Positions 8,809 to 16,697 of a DNA stretch of 64,000 bases are shown here, piece after piece (the first letter of the stretch is position 1; every line of letters starts with the position of its first letter). The translations under genes were made by a program, and so were the position numbers. Source of the stretch: Nannocystis sp. RBIL2 (GTDB taxonomy: Bacteria; Myxococcota_A; Polyangia; Nannocystales; Nannocystaceae); NCBI RefSeq assembly GCF_026626745.1, contig NZ_JAPNJW010000002.1:2008151-2072150 (forward strand), written 5' to 3'. Under the pieces are notes generated by a model. It searched no databases. It worked only from the letters and a program-made list of their open reading frames with translations, and was not told where the DNA came from.

Positions 8809-8838
8809 GCGCGTGACCGTCATATTTCGGTCACGCGC
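8809..8838. terminator. strong stem-loop after the CxxCH lipoprotein gene
   Basis: Perfect 11-base arms GCGCGTGACCG / CGGTCACGCGC around the loop tcatattt. It lies 60 bases after the stop at 8748 and 116 bases before the TAGACT hexamer upstream of fabH. There is no T-run, so it may be a factor-assisted terminator or an operator. Confidence 0.45.
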
Positions 8839-8978
8839 CGTCACGCTCGTCGCGCACACGAGGCGACGTCAGCCGCCTGCGGCCCGCGGGAGCGAAGCGG
8901 AGCCGGCCCTGCGCGACCGCGTGACGCGACCTGGCCGGGTGGGACCTGCGTGTTAGACTGCGCCGCCGGAGGACCGCA

Positions 8979-10010
8979 GTGGTCAACGCCTACATCTCAG
9001 GGACAGGTTCCTACGTGCCGCCGCGGGTCGTCAGCAACGACGCCTTGATCCACGAGTTCGGCGTCGACACCACGCACGAGTGGATCGTCCAGCGCACCGG
9101 CATCGAGGCCCGCCGGTTCGCCGAGGCCGGGGTGGGCACCGCCGACATGGCCGTCGAGGCCGCCCGCGCCGCGCTGAAGGAAGCCGGCCTCGCCGCCCAC
9201 GACCTCGACCTCATCATCGTCGCCACCCTCTCGCCCGAGCACGCCTTCCCCGGCAGCGGCGTCTACCTGCAGCGCAAGCTCGGCCTGTGCGAGGGCGACG
9301 ACGCCAAGTTCGTGCCCGCGCTCGACGTCCGCAACCAGTGCTCGGGCTTCCTCTACGGGCTGTCGACCGCGGTCGCCCACGTGCGCGCCGGCATGGCGCG
9401 CCACGTCCTCCTGGTCGGCGCCGAGACCCACTCCGCCGCGCTCGACCTCTCGCCCGAGGGCCGCGGCGTGTCCTCGCTGTTCGGCGACGGCGCCGGCGCG
9501 GTCATCGTCTCCGCCACCGACGAGGACCGCGGCGTGCGGGGCGTCTACCTCGGCGCCGACGGCCGCTTCGCCGAGGTCCTGTGCCAGAAGATTTGGGACA
9601 TCCGTCAGCGGCCCTTCGTCGCCAAGAACCCCGACCGCAGCGGCACTGTTCCGGCGGACATGTTGTGGGCGAGCATGGACGGCAAGGTCGTGTTCAAGCA
9701 CGCCGTCGCCGCCATGGTCGGCTCGCTGATGCGCGCCTGCTCGACCCTGTCGCTCGACCTGCAGGACATCGACCTGTTCTTCTTCCATCAGGCGAACCTG
9801 CGCATCAACCAGTTCATCGCCCAGCAGCTGCAGATCCCCGAAGAGAAAGTCCCCCACAACATCGAGCGCTACGGCAACACCACCGCCGCCACCATCCCGC
9901 TGCTGCTGGCGGAGAGCGCGCGAGAAGGGCGCCTTGTGCGCGGTAAGAAGGTCGCGATGGTCGCGTTCGGCAGCGGATTCACCTGGGGCGCCGCTATCGC
10001 CGACTGGTGA
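8979..10010 (+). CDS. fabH: beta-ketoacyl-ACP synthase III (FabH type)
   Basis: A thiolase-fold condensing enzyme of 343 aa that joins an acyl-CoA starter with malonyl-ACP. The triad is visible: Cys121 in RNQCSGFLYGL, His270 in FFFHQANLRIN and Asn300 in RYGNTTAAT. The nucleophile elbow and the SLFGDGAGAV segment are also standard. The start is the GTG preceded by GGAGG (8968-8972) with a TAGACT hexamer at 8954-8959, so this gene has a short leader and a normal ribosome binding site, unlike several neighbours. It is not beside other fatty-acid genes, so it could serve a lipid or secondary-metabolite branch rather than primary synthesis. Family assignment is secure; substrate is not. Confidence 0.93.
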   Translation: MVNAYISGTGSYVPPRVVSNDALIHEFGVDTTHEWIVQRTGIEARRFAEAGVGTADMAVEAARAALKEAGLAAHDLDLIIVATLSPEHAFPGSGVYLQRKLGLCEGDDAKFVPALDVRNQCSGFLYGLSTAVAHVRAGMARHVLLVGAETHSAALDLSPEGRGVSSLFGDGAGAVIVSATDEDRGVRGVYLGADGRFAEVLCQKIWDIRQRPFVAKNPDRSGTVPADMLWASMDGKVVFKHAVAAMVGSLMRACSTLSLDLQDIDLFFFHQANLRINQFIAQQLQIPEEKVPHNIERYGNTTAATIPLLLAESAREGRLVRGKKVAMVAFGSGFTWGAAIADW

Positions 10011-10055
10011 GGGCATGCACAGCCCCACCCGCTAAAAACCGATCAGGGTGAGGGC

Positions 10056-10454
10056 GTGGTACGCCGCGCCGCATTGCTCCTCGTCTTCGCCGTTCTCGGG
10101 TGTGCCCCGACGACGACGACGCAGGCGCCGCCGGAGCAGCCCACGGCCCGCGTCGAGCCTGAGCCCGCGCGGACCCAGCCGCGCCGACCGCCGCCGCCCG
10201 CGTTCGTCCAGGCCCTCGCCGAGCTCGAGCGTAACCCCACCCTCTGCCTCCGCCTCGTCGGCCCCCGTGCGGAGCCTGTCCGAAAAGCCATGTTGCGAGC
10301 CGCTCGCGGCCGCATCGACGAAGCCCGGATCGTCGCCGAGACCGCCTCCACCGAGCCGGTCGCCCGCAACGTCGAGTTCCACTTCTTCGTCCAGCCCACC
10401 ACGGCGCCCAGCGGCGCCGGTCTGCACACGATCCACGCGTACATGCCGCAGTGA
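10056..10454 (+). CDS. small proline-rich lipoprotein, unknown function
   Basis: A 132-aa precursor from the GTG at 10056. The N-terminus RRAALLLVFAVLGC is a lipoprotein signal with lipobox VLGC, followed by a Thr/Pro/Arg-rich linker to about residue 48. The C-terminal half has a short mixed alpha/beta pattern with a central Cys and the ending NVEFHFFVQP...GLHTIHAYMPQ. No family recognised. It runs convergently towards kptA with a palindrome cluster between them. Confidence 0.55.
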   Translation: MVRRAALLLVFAVLGCAPTTTTQAPPEQPTARVEPEPARTQPRRPPPPAFVQALAELERNPTLCLRLVGPRAEPVRKAMLRAARGRIDEARIVAETASTEPVARNVEFHFFVQPTTAPSGAGLHTIHAYMPQ

Positions 10455-10459
10455 TCACG

Positions 10460-10530
10460 TGTCCGCCCGGACATGCCCGAAAGGGCATGGCCAGGCGGAC
10501 ATTGCCTTGTGAGCATGTCCTCGGGGACAT
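10460..10530. repeat. nested palindrome cluster between convergent genes
   Basis: The outer arms TGTCCGCC (10460-10467) and GGCGGACA (10494-10501) enclose CATGCCC-gaaa-GGGCATG (10472-10489), a perfect hairpin with a GAAA tetraloop. It is followed by ATGTCC-tcgg-GGACAT (10515-10530). It occupies the gap between the lipoprotein gene and kptA and probably acts as a bidirectional terminator. Confidence 0.7.
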
Positions 10531-10577
10531 CTCTGCCGGGCGCGATCGACTGGCCCGCCGGCACGCGTCTCGCGGAC

Positions 10578-11123
10578 TCACGGCCCGCTGAGGTAATCCG
10601 GCGGCACGTGCTCGACCAGCCAGACCCCGTTCTCGGCGCGGTAGAACACGAAGCCCGCGTCCACCATCGCCGCCGCGTCGATCGTCAGCACAGCAGGGCG
10701 GCCGTGGCGAGCGCCGACGCGGTGGGCCGTCACGGCGTCGGCCGACAGGTGCACGTGGTGGCGTCGCATCTTCAGCAGGCCCTCGCGCAGGATCGCCGCC
10801 ACCGAGCGCTCGCCTGTCCCGTGGTACAGGATCGGCGGCGGCGCCGCCGGGACCAGCTGCAGATCGACCGCGACCGTGTGGCCCTGATTGGCGCGGATCT
10901 TCGTCTTCGTCTCGTCGAACGCGAAGCGCTGCTTGTCGCTGGTGCGCACCACCTCCTCGAGCTGCGCCCGCGAGATCGGCCGCTGCTTGCGGGCGCAGGC
11001 GGCGAGCAGCGCCTCGACCGTGACCCATCCGCCGGGCTCGAGCTCGAGGCCGAGGCCGGCCGGATCGTGGCGCAGGTGCAGCGAGAGGAACTTGCTGAGG
11101 CGGACCCGGGAGCTCGCGTCCAT
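10578..11123 (-). CDS. kptA: RNA 2'-phosphotransferase (KptA/Tpt1 family)
   Basis: A 181-aa enzyme family that removes an internal RNA 2'-phosphate by transfer to NAD+, giving ADP-ribose 1'',2''-cyclic phosphate. The start is the ATG giving MDASSRVRLSKFLSLHLRHDP, which matches the family N-terminus; upstream codons in frame look non-coding. Key features: Arg18-His19 in LRHDP, Arg77 in IRANQGHT, LYHGT at 99-103, the MRRHHVHLSAD segment (119-129), and the C-terminal VFYRAENGVWLVEHVPPDYL. In eukaryotes the enzyme finishes tRNA splicing; its bacterial role is not settled. Monocistronic, with no RNA-processing partner nearby. Confidence 0.92.
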   Translation of the reverse strand: MDASSRVRLSKFLSLHLRHDPAGLGLELEPGGWVTVEALLAACARKQRPISRAQLEEVVRTSDKQRFAFDETKTKIRANQGHTVAVDLQLVPAAPPPILYHGTGERSVAAILREGLLKMRRHHVHLSADAVTAHRVGARHGRPAVLTIDAAAMVDAGFVFYRAENGVWLVEHVPPDYLSGP

Positions 11124-11515
11124 CGCCTGCCACGATCGTCGATCCGGCGCCGGCGGCAAACCCCTGACAGACCTGTCACGCGATCCGGCGGGCGCCCGGG
11201 CACAGGCGTCGCGCGATCTCCCGCCCGGATCGGGCCGCCGCTTCAAACCTCTGTTATTTCAAATACATCCAGCGCAGGCCCCGTCGTTGCACACCTGGGT
11301 TGGCACGGGCGGCGCGCCGCTTCCTCCGCTTCCTGGCGAGTCGCCCGACCTTGGCTTACTTGGCTTGACCACTGGCTTATCGAAGAACTTAGCCCTCTCT
11401 TAAACTTAGCCCTCCGCCATCCGCACCACCCCATCGGGTCGAGCCATGCTCGGCCCGATGCTATTGGGTCGCCTGACGGCGTCCGCGCCGGGAATTTCGG
11501 CTATCGTCACGGGCC
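11124..11515. other. divergent intergenic region (kptA / CAP-like gene), with hairpin
   Basis: No gene is seen. The stretch 11245-11420 is AT-richer and holds the repeated word CTTAGCCCTC twice (about 11387 and 11404). A strong hairpin CATCGGGTCGAG / CTCGGCCCGATG (11432-11443, 11449-11460, loop ccatg, one G-T pair) precedes the -10-like TATCGT at 11502. It could be an operator or an attenuating leader element. Confidence 0.5.
11502..11507 (+). promoter_or_regulatory. -10-like hexamer TATCGT, leaderless start
   Basis: The hexamer ends 8 bases before the ATG at 11516; no ribosome binding site lies between. Confidence 0.5.
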
Positions 11516-12127
11516 ATGGCCACCGCGCTCCGCGGGACGTGCGTCGGCGCGCTCCTCGTCCTCGCCTGCGATCCCCCGCTGCCGCCCGAGCAGGCGACCC
11601 CGCCCGCGGTCCCCGAGCTGGCCGCCTGCGAGCCGGTCGCCGAGGGCGAGTGGCCCGACGCCTGGGCCGAGGCCGAGCACGAGGTCGTGGCGCGGATCAA
11701 CGAGCTGCGGGCCGAGGGCGGTCGCTGCGGGACGCTGCAGTTCTCGCCCGCGCCGCCCCTGCGCATGCAGCCGGCCCTGCGCTGCGCCGCCCGCCTGCAC
11801 ACCGCCGACATGATCGAGCGCGAGTACGTCAGCTCGGTCGACCCTGACGGCCTCGGCGTCGGCAGCCGCCTGGCCGGCCTCGAGTACAACGCCGCGACCT
11901 TCGCCGAGGTCGTCGCGGTCGTCACCGAGGACGCCGTCGACGAGCTCGACGACGCCACCGACGTCGTCACCGCCTGGCGCGACAACCCGACCAGCTGCTG
12001 GCAGCTCTACGCCCGCGAGCTCACCGACGTCGGCGTCGGCGGCCGCGAGGCCACCTACATGGCCAAGGAAGCCGAGGAGCCGCAGCGCGCCGCCTACTGG
12101 ACGCTCACCCTGGCGGCCCCCCGCTGA
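11516..12127 (+). CDS. CAP/SCP-like lipoprotein lacking the metal-site histidines
   Basis: A 203-aa lipoprotein (lipobox VLAC). The body aligns with the next gene: RINELRAEGGRCG against RINAARADGADCG, then PAPPLRMQPALRCAARLHTADM against PAPALSMDVRLHCAARKHSQDM. Where canonical CAP proteins and the neighbour have a His in the DHVNPDG stretch, this protein reads SSVDPDG; where the neighbour has SDGHC it reads NPTSC. Both conserved His positions are therefore lost, so any metal- or sterol/lipid-binding function of the CAP cavity is probably changed. It appears to be a tandem duplicate that diverged. Leaderless-type start. Confidence 0.75.
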   Translation: MATALRGTCVGALLVLACDPPLPPEQATPPAVPELAACEPVAEGEWPDAWAEAEHEVVARINELRAEGGRCGTLQFSPAPPLRMQPALRCAARLHTADMIEREYVSSVDPDGLGVGSRLAGLEYNAATFAEVVAVVTEDAVDELDDATDVVTAWRDNPTSCWQLYARELTDVGVGGREATYMAKEAEEPQRAAYWTLTLAAPR

Positions 12128-12287
12128 CGCCCTCGCGCATCCACCCGCGCGCCCCCTCCCGAGTCACCGTGACGCTCCGCGCGCCCCCGCCCGCGCGACC
12201 CCGACGCGCTCGTCATTCCTCGCCGCGCTCGCCCCGGCTCCCTTGCCGCCCGCGCGCCCGGCGTCGCCGTCCTGCGCGCGCCTCTGC

Positions 12288-12293
12288 TACCCT
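12288..12293 (+). promoter_or_regulatory. -10-like hexamer TACCCT, leaderless start
   Basis: The hexamer ends 6 bases before the ATG at 12300. This excludes the upstream in-frame codons as the start. Confidence 0.5.
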
Positions 12294-12299
12294 GCCGCC

Positions 12300-12998
12300 A
12301 TGACCTCGCGCGCCCGGCGAACCACCTGTCTCTTCGTACCGGTCTGTACGGCCATGTTCCTGGGGACAGCTTGCAGCGACGACGGCGGCGCCGCGACCGA
12401 GGACGCCACCGCGGCGGTCACCGCCAGCCCCACCACCGATCCCACCGCCGACTCGACGGGCGATCCCACCGACGGCCCGAGCGACGACACCACCGGCGGC
12501 AGCGCCGAAGACCCCGCGTGGATGACCCCCTACTGCTACACTGTGGCCGACAAGAAGTGGCTGGCCGCGTGGATCGAGCACGAGCAGCAGGTGCTCGAGC
12601 GGATCAACGCCGCGCGGGCCGACGGCGCCGATTGCGGGAGCATGGGCAGCTTCGGCCCCGCCCCCGCGCTGAGCATGGACGTGCGGCTCCACTGCGCCGC
12701 GCGCAAGCACTCGCAGGACATGGCCGAGCGCGGCTTCTTCGACCACGTCAACCCCGACGGCCAGGATCCCTTCGACCGCCTCGACGAGGCCGGTTACACC
12801 GGCTGGGCCGTCGCCGGCGAGAACATCGCCGCCGGCTCCGACGACCCCGGCATGACCGTCCAGGGCTGGCTCGACAGCGACGGCCACTGCGCCAACCTCA
12901 TGAACCCGCAGTACACGCACACCGGCGTCGGCTTCTACGAGGGCACCGGCAACCTCACCTACTACTGGACCCAGACCTTCGGCGCGCTCCTGCCGTGA
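12300..12998 (+). CDS. CAP/SCP-family (SCP-PR1) lipoprotein
   Basis: A 232-aa precursor. The signal ends at LGTAC (lipobox) and is followed by a Thr/Asp/Gly-rich linker to about residue 70. The CAP domain follows: ERINAARADGADCG, CAARKHSQDMAERGFFDHVNPDG with the conserved His, then VAGENIAAG and WLDSDGHCANLMNPQYTHTGVGF with the second His, and a final aromatic strand (YYWTQTFGALLP). This is a complete family signature. It probably sits on the outer or inner membrane as an extracellular CAP domain; the activity of bacterial members is not settled. The upstream gene is its degenerate paralogue. Confidence 0.88.
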   Translation: MTSRARRTTCLFVPVCTAMFLGTACSDDGGAATEDATAAVTASPTTDPTADSTGDPTDGPSDDTTGGSAEDPAWMTPYCYTVADKKWLAAWIEHEQQVLERINAARADGADCGSMGSFGPAPALSMDVRLHCAARKHSQDMAERGFFDHVNPDGQDPFDRLDEAGYTGWAVAGENIAAGSDDPGMTVQGWLDSDGHCANLMNPQYTHTGVGFYEGTGNLTYYWTQTFGALLP

Positions 12999-13028
12999 AG
13001 CGACCTGACCCCCGCCCCGCCGCGGTGC

Positions 13029-13034
13029 TATCCT
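13029..13034 (+). promoter_or_regulatory. -10-like hexamer TATCCT, leaderless start
   Basis: The hexamer ends 8 bases before the ATG at 13043 and defines the start of the DUF4159/VWA operon. Confidence 0.5.
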
Positions 13035-13042
13035 CGCCACCC

Positions 13043-13849
13043 ATGGCCCGCACCCGTCGCAGCCTGCTCGCCGGCGCCGCCGGCCTCTGCGCCGCAGCCG
13101 CGACCCGCCCGCTGCGGGCCCAGGAGCCCGGCCTGTTCGGCCCGCTCGGCGGCGACGAGTTCCGCGAGCCGACCGCCGTCCTCACCGTCGACCTGCCGCA
13201 GCTGCAGTACCCCGGCAAGTGGAACCCGCGCCCCGGGGCCATGCGCGAGCTCGCCGTCGAGCTGCGCCTGCGCACCCGCCTCGAGCCCGTGCGCGAGCCC
13301 AGCGTCGTCACTGCCGACTCGCGCCGCCTGTTCGACACCCCGTTCCTCTACGTCGCCGGCGAGGGCAACCTGCCGCCGCTCGGCGCCGCCGCCGAGACCG
13401 CCCTCGGCCGCTTCCTCGATCTCGGCGGCATGATCGTGTTCGACGCCGCCGACGGCGGCGCCGACCTCGGCTTCGAGAAGGACGTCACCGCCCTGCTCGG
13501 ACGGATCTTGCCCGGCGCCGCGCTCACCCGCGTCGCCGCCGACCACGTCCTCTACCGCTCGTTCTACCTCGTCGAGACCCCGCTCGGCCGCACCAGTACT
13601 TTCGACCATGTCCTCGGGATCCACGAGGAGGGCCGCCTCAAGGCCCTGCTCATCCGCAACGACCTCGGCGGCGCGCTGGCCCGCGGCGAGTCGGGCCTGT
13701 TCACCTGGCCGTGCGTCCCCGGCGGCGCCGACCAGCGCGAGTGGGCCTTCCGCTTCGCCGTCAACATCCTCCTCTACGCCACCTGCACCGACTACAAGGC
13801 CGACCGCGCCCACGTCGAGACCCTCCTCCGCAACCGGCGGTGGCGCTGA
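13043..13849 (+). CDS. DUF4159 domain protein with Tat-type signal
   Basis: A 268-aa protein. The N-terminus has a twin-arginine-like signal (RRSLLAG, hydrophobic to about residue 22, cleavage after LRAQ). The body matches DUF4159: EFREPTAVLTVDLPQLQYPGKWNPRP, LFDTPFLYVAGEG, LDLGGMIVFDAADGG, and the end WAFRFAVNILLYATC. DUF4159 proteins have a glutamine-amidotransferase-like Rossmann shape and usually occur beside MoxR, DUF58 and VWA membrane proteins. Here only the VWA/amidotransferase-like partner follows, 6 bases downstream, so the two form an operon. The exact function is unknown. Confidence 0.82.
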   Translation: MARTRRSLLAGAAGLCAAAATRPLRAQEPGLFGPLGGDEFREPTAVLTVDLPQLQYPGKWNPRPGAMRELAVELRLRTRLEPVREPSVVTADSRRLFDTPFLYVAGEGNLPPLGAAAETALGRFLDLGGMIVFDAADGGADLGFEKDVTALLGRILPGAALTRVAADHVLYRSFYLVETPLGRTSTFDHVLGIHEEGRLKALLIRNDLGGALARGESGLFTWPCVPGGADQREWAFRFAVNILLYATCTDYKADRAHVETLLRNRRWR

Positions 13850-13855
13850 AGTCCC

Positions 13856-16207
13856 ATGGAGCGCTGGCGCATCACCGCGGGTCACGTCCCCGGCCCCTTC
13901 GGCCTCGTGCTGGTGCTCGCCGCCGTGGTCCTGGCGATCGTCGAGGCCGCGCGGGCCTACCGTAAACCTGTCCCCGGGGTCAGCCCGCGCCTGCGCGCCG
14001 CCCTGTTCGCCCTGCGCTGCGCCGGCGCCCTGTGTCTGCTGGCGGTCGCGCTCGAGCTCTCGCTCAGCTTCGAGACCACCAGCGCCGCCGGCCCGCGCCT
14101 GGTCGTGCTGGTCGACGACAGCGCCAGCATGGGCGTCGCCGACGCCGAGTCGCCTGGCCAAAAGGCCATGCGGCGGATCGATCGGGTGCGCGAGCTGTGG
14201 CGCCGCTCCGAGCCCGCGCGCGCCGCCTGGAAGGAGCAGGGCCTGGCAGTCCAGGTGCGCCGCTTCGGCGAGGGCAGCGAGCCGCTCACCGGCGACGCCG
14301 AGGCCACCCTCGACCTCGCCGCGCGCCAGCCCGCCTCCGACCTCACCCGCGCCTTCGCCGAGATCGCCGCGATCGACCCGGCAGTCGACCCGCGCCCGCT
14401 CGCCGGCGTCATCGTCATCAGCGACGGCCTGTTCGATCGCGCCGACCGCGGCGCCGACGACCCGCTGATCCTCGCCGCCCGCGAGCTCGGCGTCCCCGTC
14501 ACCGCAGTCGCCGCCGGCGCCCCGCACCTCGTCGACCTCGCCCTCACCGAGCTGCGCGCCGGCGAGTTCGCCTTCGTCGAGAACGTCGTCGAGTTCTCCG
14601 CCGACATCGAGGCCCACGGCCTCGAGGGCACCAAGACCGAGGTCGTCCTGCGCCGCGACGGCCAGGTCGTCGCCACCGAGCCGTTCGTCGCCCCCGCCAG
14701 CGGCCTCACCACCGTCCGCTTCGAGGTCGCCCCCGATCGCGTCGGCCAGTTCGTCTACGAGATCGAGGTCCGCCCGGTCGAAGGCGAGGCCAGCCCGCTC
14801 AACAACCGCCGCGCCTTCGTCGTCAAGGTGTTGCGCGACAAGGTCCGCGCCCTTCACGTCGCCGGCCGGCCCGACTGGGACGTCCGGGCGCTGCGCACCC
14901 TGCTCGGCCGCGACCCCAACGTCGAGCTGCTCAGCTACTACATCTTGCGCGGGGCCGACGACGCCGACCGCGAGGATCCGTTCGCCCCGCTGTCGCTGAT
15001 CGCCTTCCCCACCGACGAGCTGTTCAAGGAGCAGCTCGGCAGCTTCGACCTCGTCATCCTCCACAACTTCGACGCCCTCAACCACCAGGTCGGCCGCTAC
15101 TTGCCCGACATCGGCCGCTACGTCGAGGAGGGCGGCGCCCTGGTGATGATCGGCGGCGACATGGGCCTCGCCACCGGTGACTACCCGGCGCCGGCGCTCT
15201 CGGCGGTGGTCCCGGTCGACCTGCGCGTGCCCACCGGCCTCGACACCGAGGCCTTCCGTCCGGCGGTCACCGACGCCGGGCGCCGCCACCCGATCACCGC
15301 GTGGATCGATCACAGCGGCCTGTCCGATTGGTCAGCCTTGCCGCCGCTCGACAGCTACAACCCGGCCAAGCTGGCCCGCCACGAGGCCCAGATCGGCAGC
15401 GCAGTGCTCTTGCGTCACCCCGAGGGCGGCCCGCTGCTCACCATCGCCGAGCCCGGCCGCGGCCGCGTCCTCGTCCTCAGCACCGGCGCCAGCTGGCGCC
15501 TCGGCTTCCACGCCGACCTGCCGATCGTCGACGGCGCTCGCCCTTACGATCTCCTGTGGCTCGGCGCCATCCGCTGGCTCCTGCGCGACAGCGCCGCCGA
15601 CCGCCTCACGCTCGAGACCGACCGCCCGACCTACCTCCTGGGCGCCCCGATCACCCTGCGAGCCGCCGCGCTGTCGCCCTCGTACGCCCCCGAGGCGGGC
15701 GTCGAGGTCGGCTGGCGCGTGCAACCACTCGGGCACGCCGCCGACGATCCCGGCGCCGACCCCAACGCGCCCGTCACGATCCTGTCCCAGGGGACATGGA
15801 CCACCGACGCTCTCGGGCGGGCCAGCGAGACCCTCGGCGGCGGCCTCTCGGTCGGCGCCTACGAGGCAGTGGCCCAGCGCGCCGGCGGCGACGAAGCGGC
15901 CGCCGCCCCGCAGCAGGCGCGCCGCGTCTTCCTCGTCCAGGCCGCAGGCCGCGAGCTCACCCGCCTCGCCAGCGGCCCCGGCGACGAGCGGCTGGGCCGG
16001 CTCGCCGAGGCCACCGGCGGTCGCTTCTTGCGCGCCGCCGACGACGACCTGCCCGCCGCGCCCCCGCTCGCCCCCGATCGCCAGGACCGCGAGCGCGTCG
16101 ACAGCCGGCGCGACATTCCGGTGTGGAGCGGCGGCATCGCCATGGTCTTGCTCGTGATCTGCCTCGGCGGCGAGGTCCTCGTGCGCCGCCGGATCGGCCT
16201 CGCCTGA
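13856..16207 (+). CDS. membrane protein with VWA and glutamine-amidotransferase-like domains
   Basis: A 783-aa protein. Two N-terminal membrane segments (about 15-32 and 50-70) precede a von Willebrand A domain with the MIDAS motif DDSASMG (about 87-93). A Rossmann segment with VILHNFDALNHQVG and GGALVMIGG (about 400-430) resembles class I glutamine amidotransferases but lacks the nucleophilic Cys. It ends with a single transmembrane helix (GGIAMVLLVICLGGEVLV) and a short basic tail. Such proteins accompany DUF4159 in Bat/aerotolerance-type loci; the usual MoxR ATPase and DUF58 genes are absent here. Palindrome copies are translated at 13967-13983, 14153-14170 and 15781-15798. Confidence 0.8.
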   Translation: MERWRITAGHVPGPFGLVLVLAAVVLAIVEAARAYRKPVPGVSPRLRAALFALRCAGALCLLAVALELSLSFETTSAAGPRLVVLVDDSASMGVADAESPGQKAMRRIDRVRELWRRSEPARAAWKEQGLAVQVRRFGEGSEPLTGDAEATLDLAARQPASDLTRAFAEIAAIDPAVDPRPLAGVIVISDGLFDRADRGADDPLILAARELGVPVTAVAAGAPHLVDLALTELRAGEFAFVENVVEFSADIEAHGLEGTKTEVVLRRDGQVVATEPFVAPASGLTTVRFEVAPDRVGQFVYEIEVRPVEGEASPLNNRRAFVVKVLRDKVRALHVAGRPDWDVRALRTLLGRDPNVELLSYYILRGADDADREDPFAPLSLIAFPTDELFKEQLGSFDLVILHNFDALNHQVGRYLPDIGRYVEEGGALVMIGGDMGLATGDYPAPALSAVVPVDLRVPTGLDTEAFRPAVTDAGRRHPITAWIDHSGLSDWSALPPLDSYNPAKLARHEAQIGSAVLLRHPEGGPLLTIAEPGRGRVLVLSTGASWRLGFHADLPIVDGARPYDLLWLGAIRWLLRDSAADRLTLETDRPTYLLGAPITLRAAALSPSYAPEAGVEVGWRVQPLGHAADDPGADPNAPVTILSQGTWTTDALGRASETLGGGLSVGAYEAVAQRAGGDEAAAAPQQARRVFLVQAAGRELTRLASGPGDERLGRLAEATGGRFLRAADDDLPAAPPLAPDRQDRERVDSRRDIPVWSGGIAMVLLVICLGGEVLVRRRIGLA
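13967..13983. repeat. dispersed palindrome CTGTCCCC-GGGGTCAG
   Basis: Nearly perfect copy without a spacer between the C and G runs, translated as PVPGVS after the first membrane helix. Confidence 0.45.
14153..14170. repeat. dispersed palindrome CCTGGCC-aaaa-GGCCATG
   Basis: GGCC-arm variant of the family, translated inside the VWA domain as PGQKAM. Confidence 0.5.
15781..15798. repeat. dispersed palindrome CCTGTCC-cagg-GGACATG
   Basis: Six-base perfect core arms, translated as LSQGTW in the C-terminal part of the VWA protein. Confidence 0.6.
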
Positions 16208-16259
16208 ACCGCACGCGCGCCCCTGGCTGCGGCCCCTGCATTGTCGCGGCCGTCTCGGC

Positions 16260-16265
16260 TAAAGT
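16260..16265 (+). promoter_or_regulatory. -10-like hexamer TAAAGT, near-leaderless start
   Basis: The hexamer ends 9 bases before the ATG of the GroES-like gene at 16275. Confidence 0.45.
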
Positions 16266-16274
16266 CCCCGGCCG

Positions 16275-16697
16275 ATGCCCTCTCGCAGCAAGCCGCCCGC
16301 CGACGACGACCGCACCCCGCCGGGGCGGGTCTCGCGGCACATCCAACCGCTCGGCCCGCGCGTCCTCGTCCGCGTCGTCAAGAGCCCCGACCGCAGCGAA
16401 TCCGGGCTGTTCCTCCCGGCTGGCGCGAAGGACAGCCACAGCGAGGCTCTGCTCGCCGAGGTCGTCGAGGTCGCGCGCACCATGCCCAAGCCTGGCTTCG
16501 TGGTCGACGACGACGACGACGACGACGAGCCCAAGGCCGACCTCGGCGAGAACGTCAGCGGCATCCCGGTCGGCGCCCAGGTCCTGTTCGCCAAGGATCA
16601 GGGCATCGCCGTCCCGTGGGACGAGAGCCTGCGGATCTTGAGCGTGCGCCACGTGCTCGCCATCGTCGACATCATCTCCGAGGATCACCTGCAGTGA
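16275..16697 (+). CDS. divergent GroES/Cpn10-like protein with acidic insert
   Basis: A 140-aa protein. After about 20 extra N-terminal residues the Cpn10 pattern appears: IQPLGPRVLVRVV, then SESGLFLPAGAKDSHSEALLAEVVEV (the mobile-loop region), VGAQVLFAKDQGIAVPWDE and the terminal strand VRHVLAIVDI. Between the two halves is a run of seven Asp plus Glu (residues 78-85) not found in GroES. No groEL is adjacent. It may cap a specialised chaperonin, or be a Cpn10 fold reused in the next gene's pathway: its stop overlaps the GTG of the SppA-like protease, so they are translated together. Family call is from aligned motifs only. Confidence 0.65.
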   Translation: MPSRSKPPADDDRTPPGRVSRHIQPLGPRVLVRVVKSPDRSESGLFLPAGAKDSHSEALLAEVVEVARTMPKPGFVVDDDDDDDEPKADLGENVSGIPVGAQVLFAKDQGIAVPWDESLRILSVRHVLAIVDIISEDHLQ

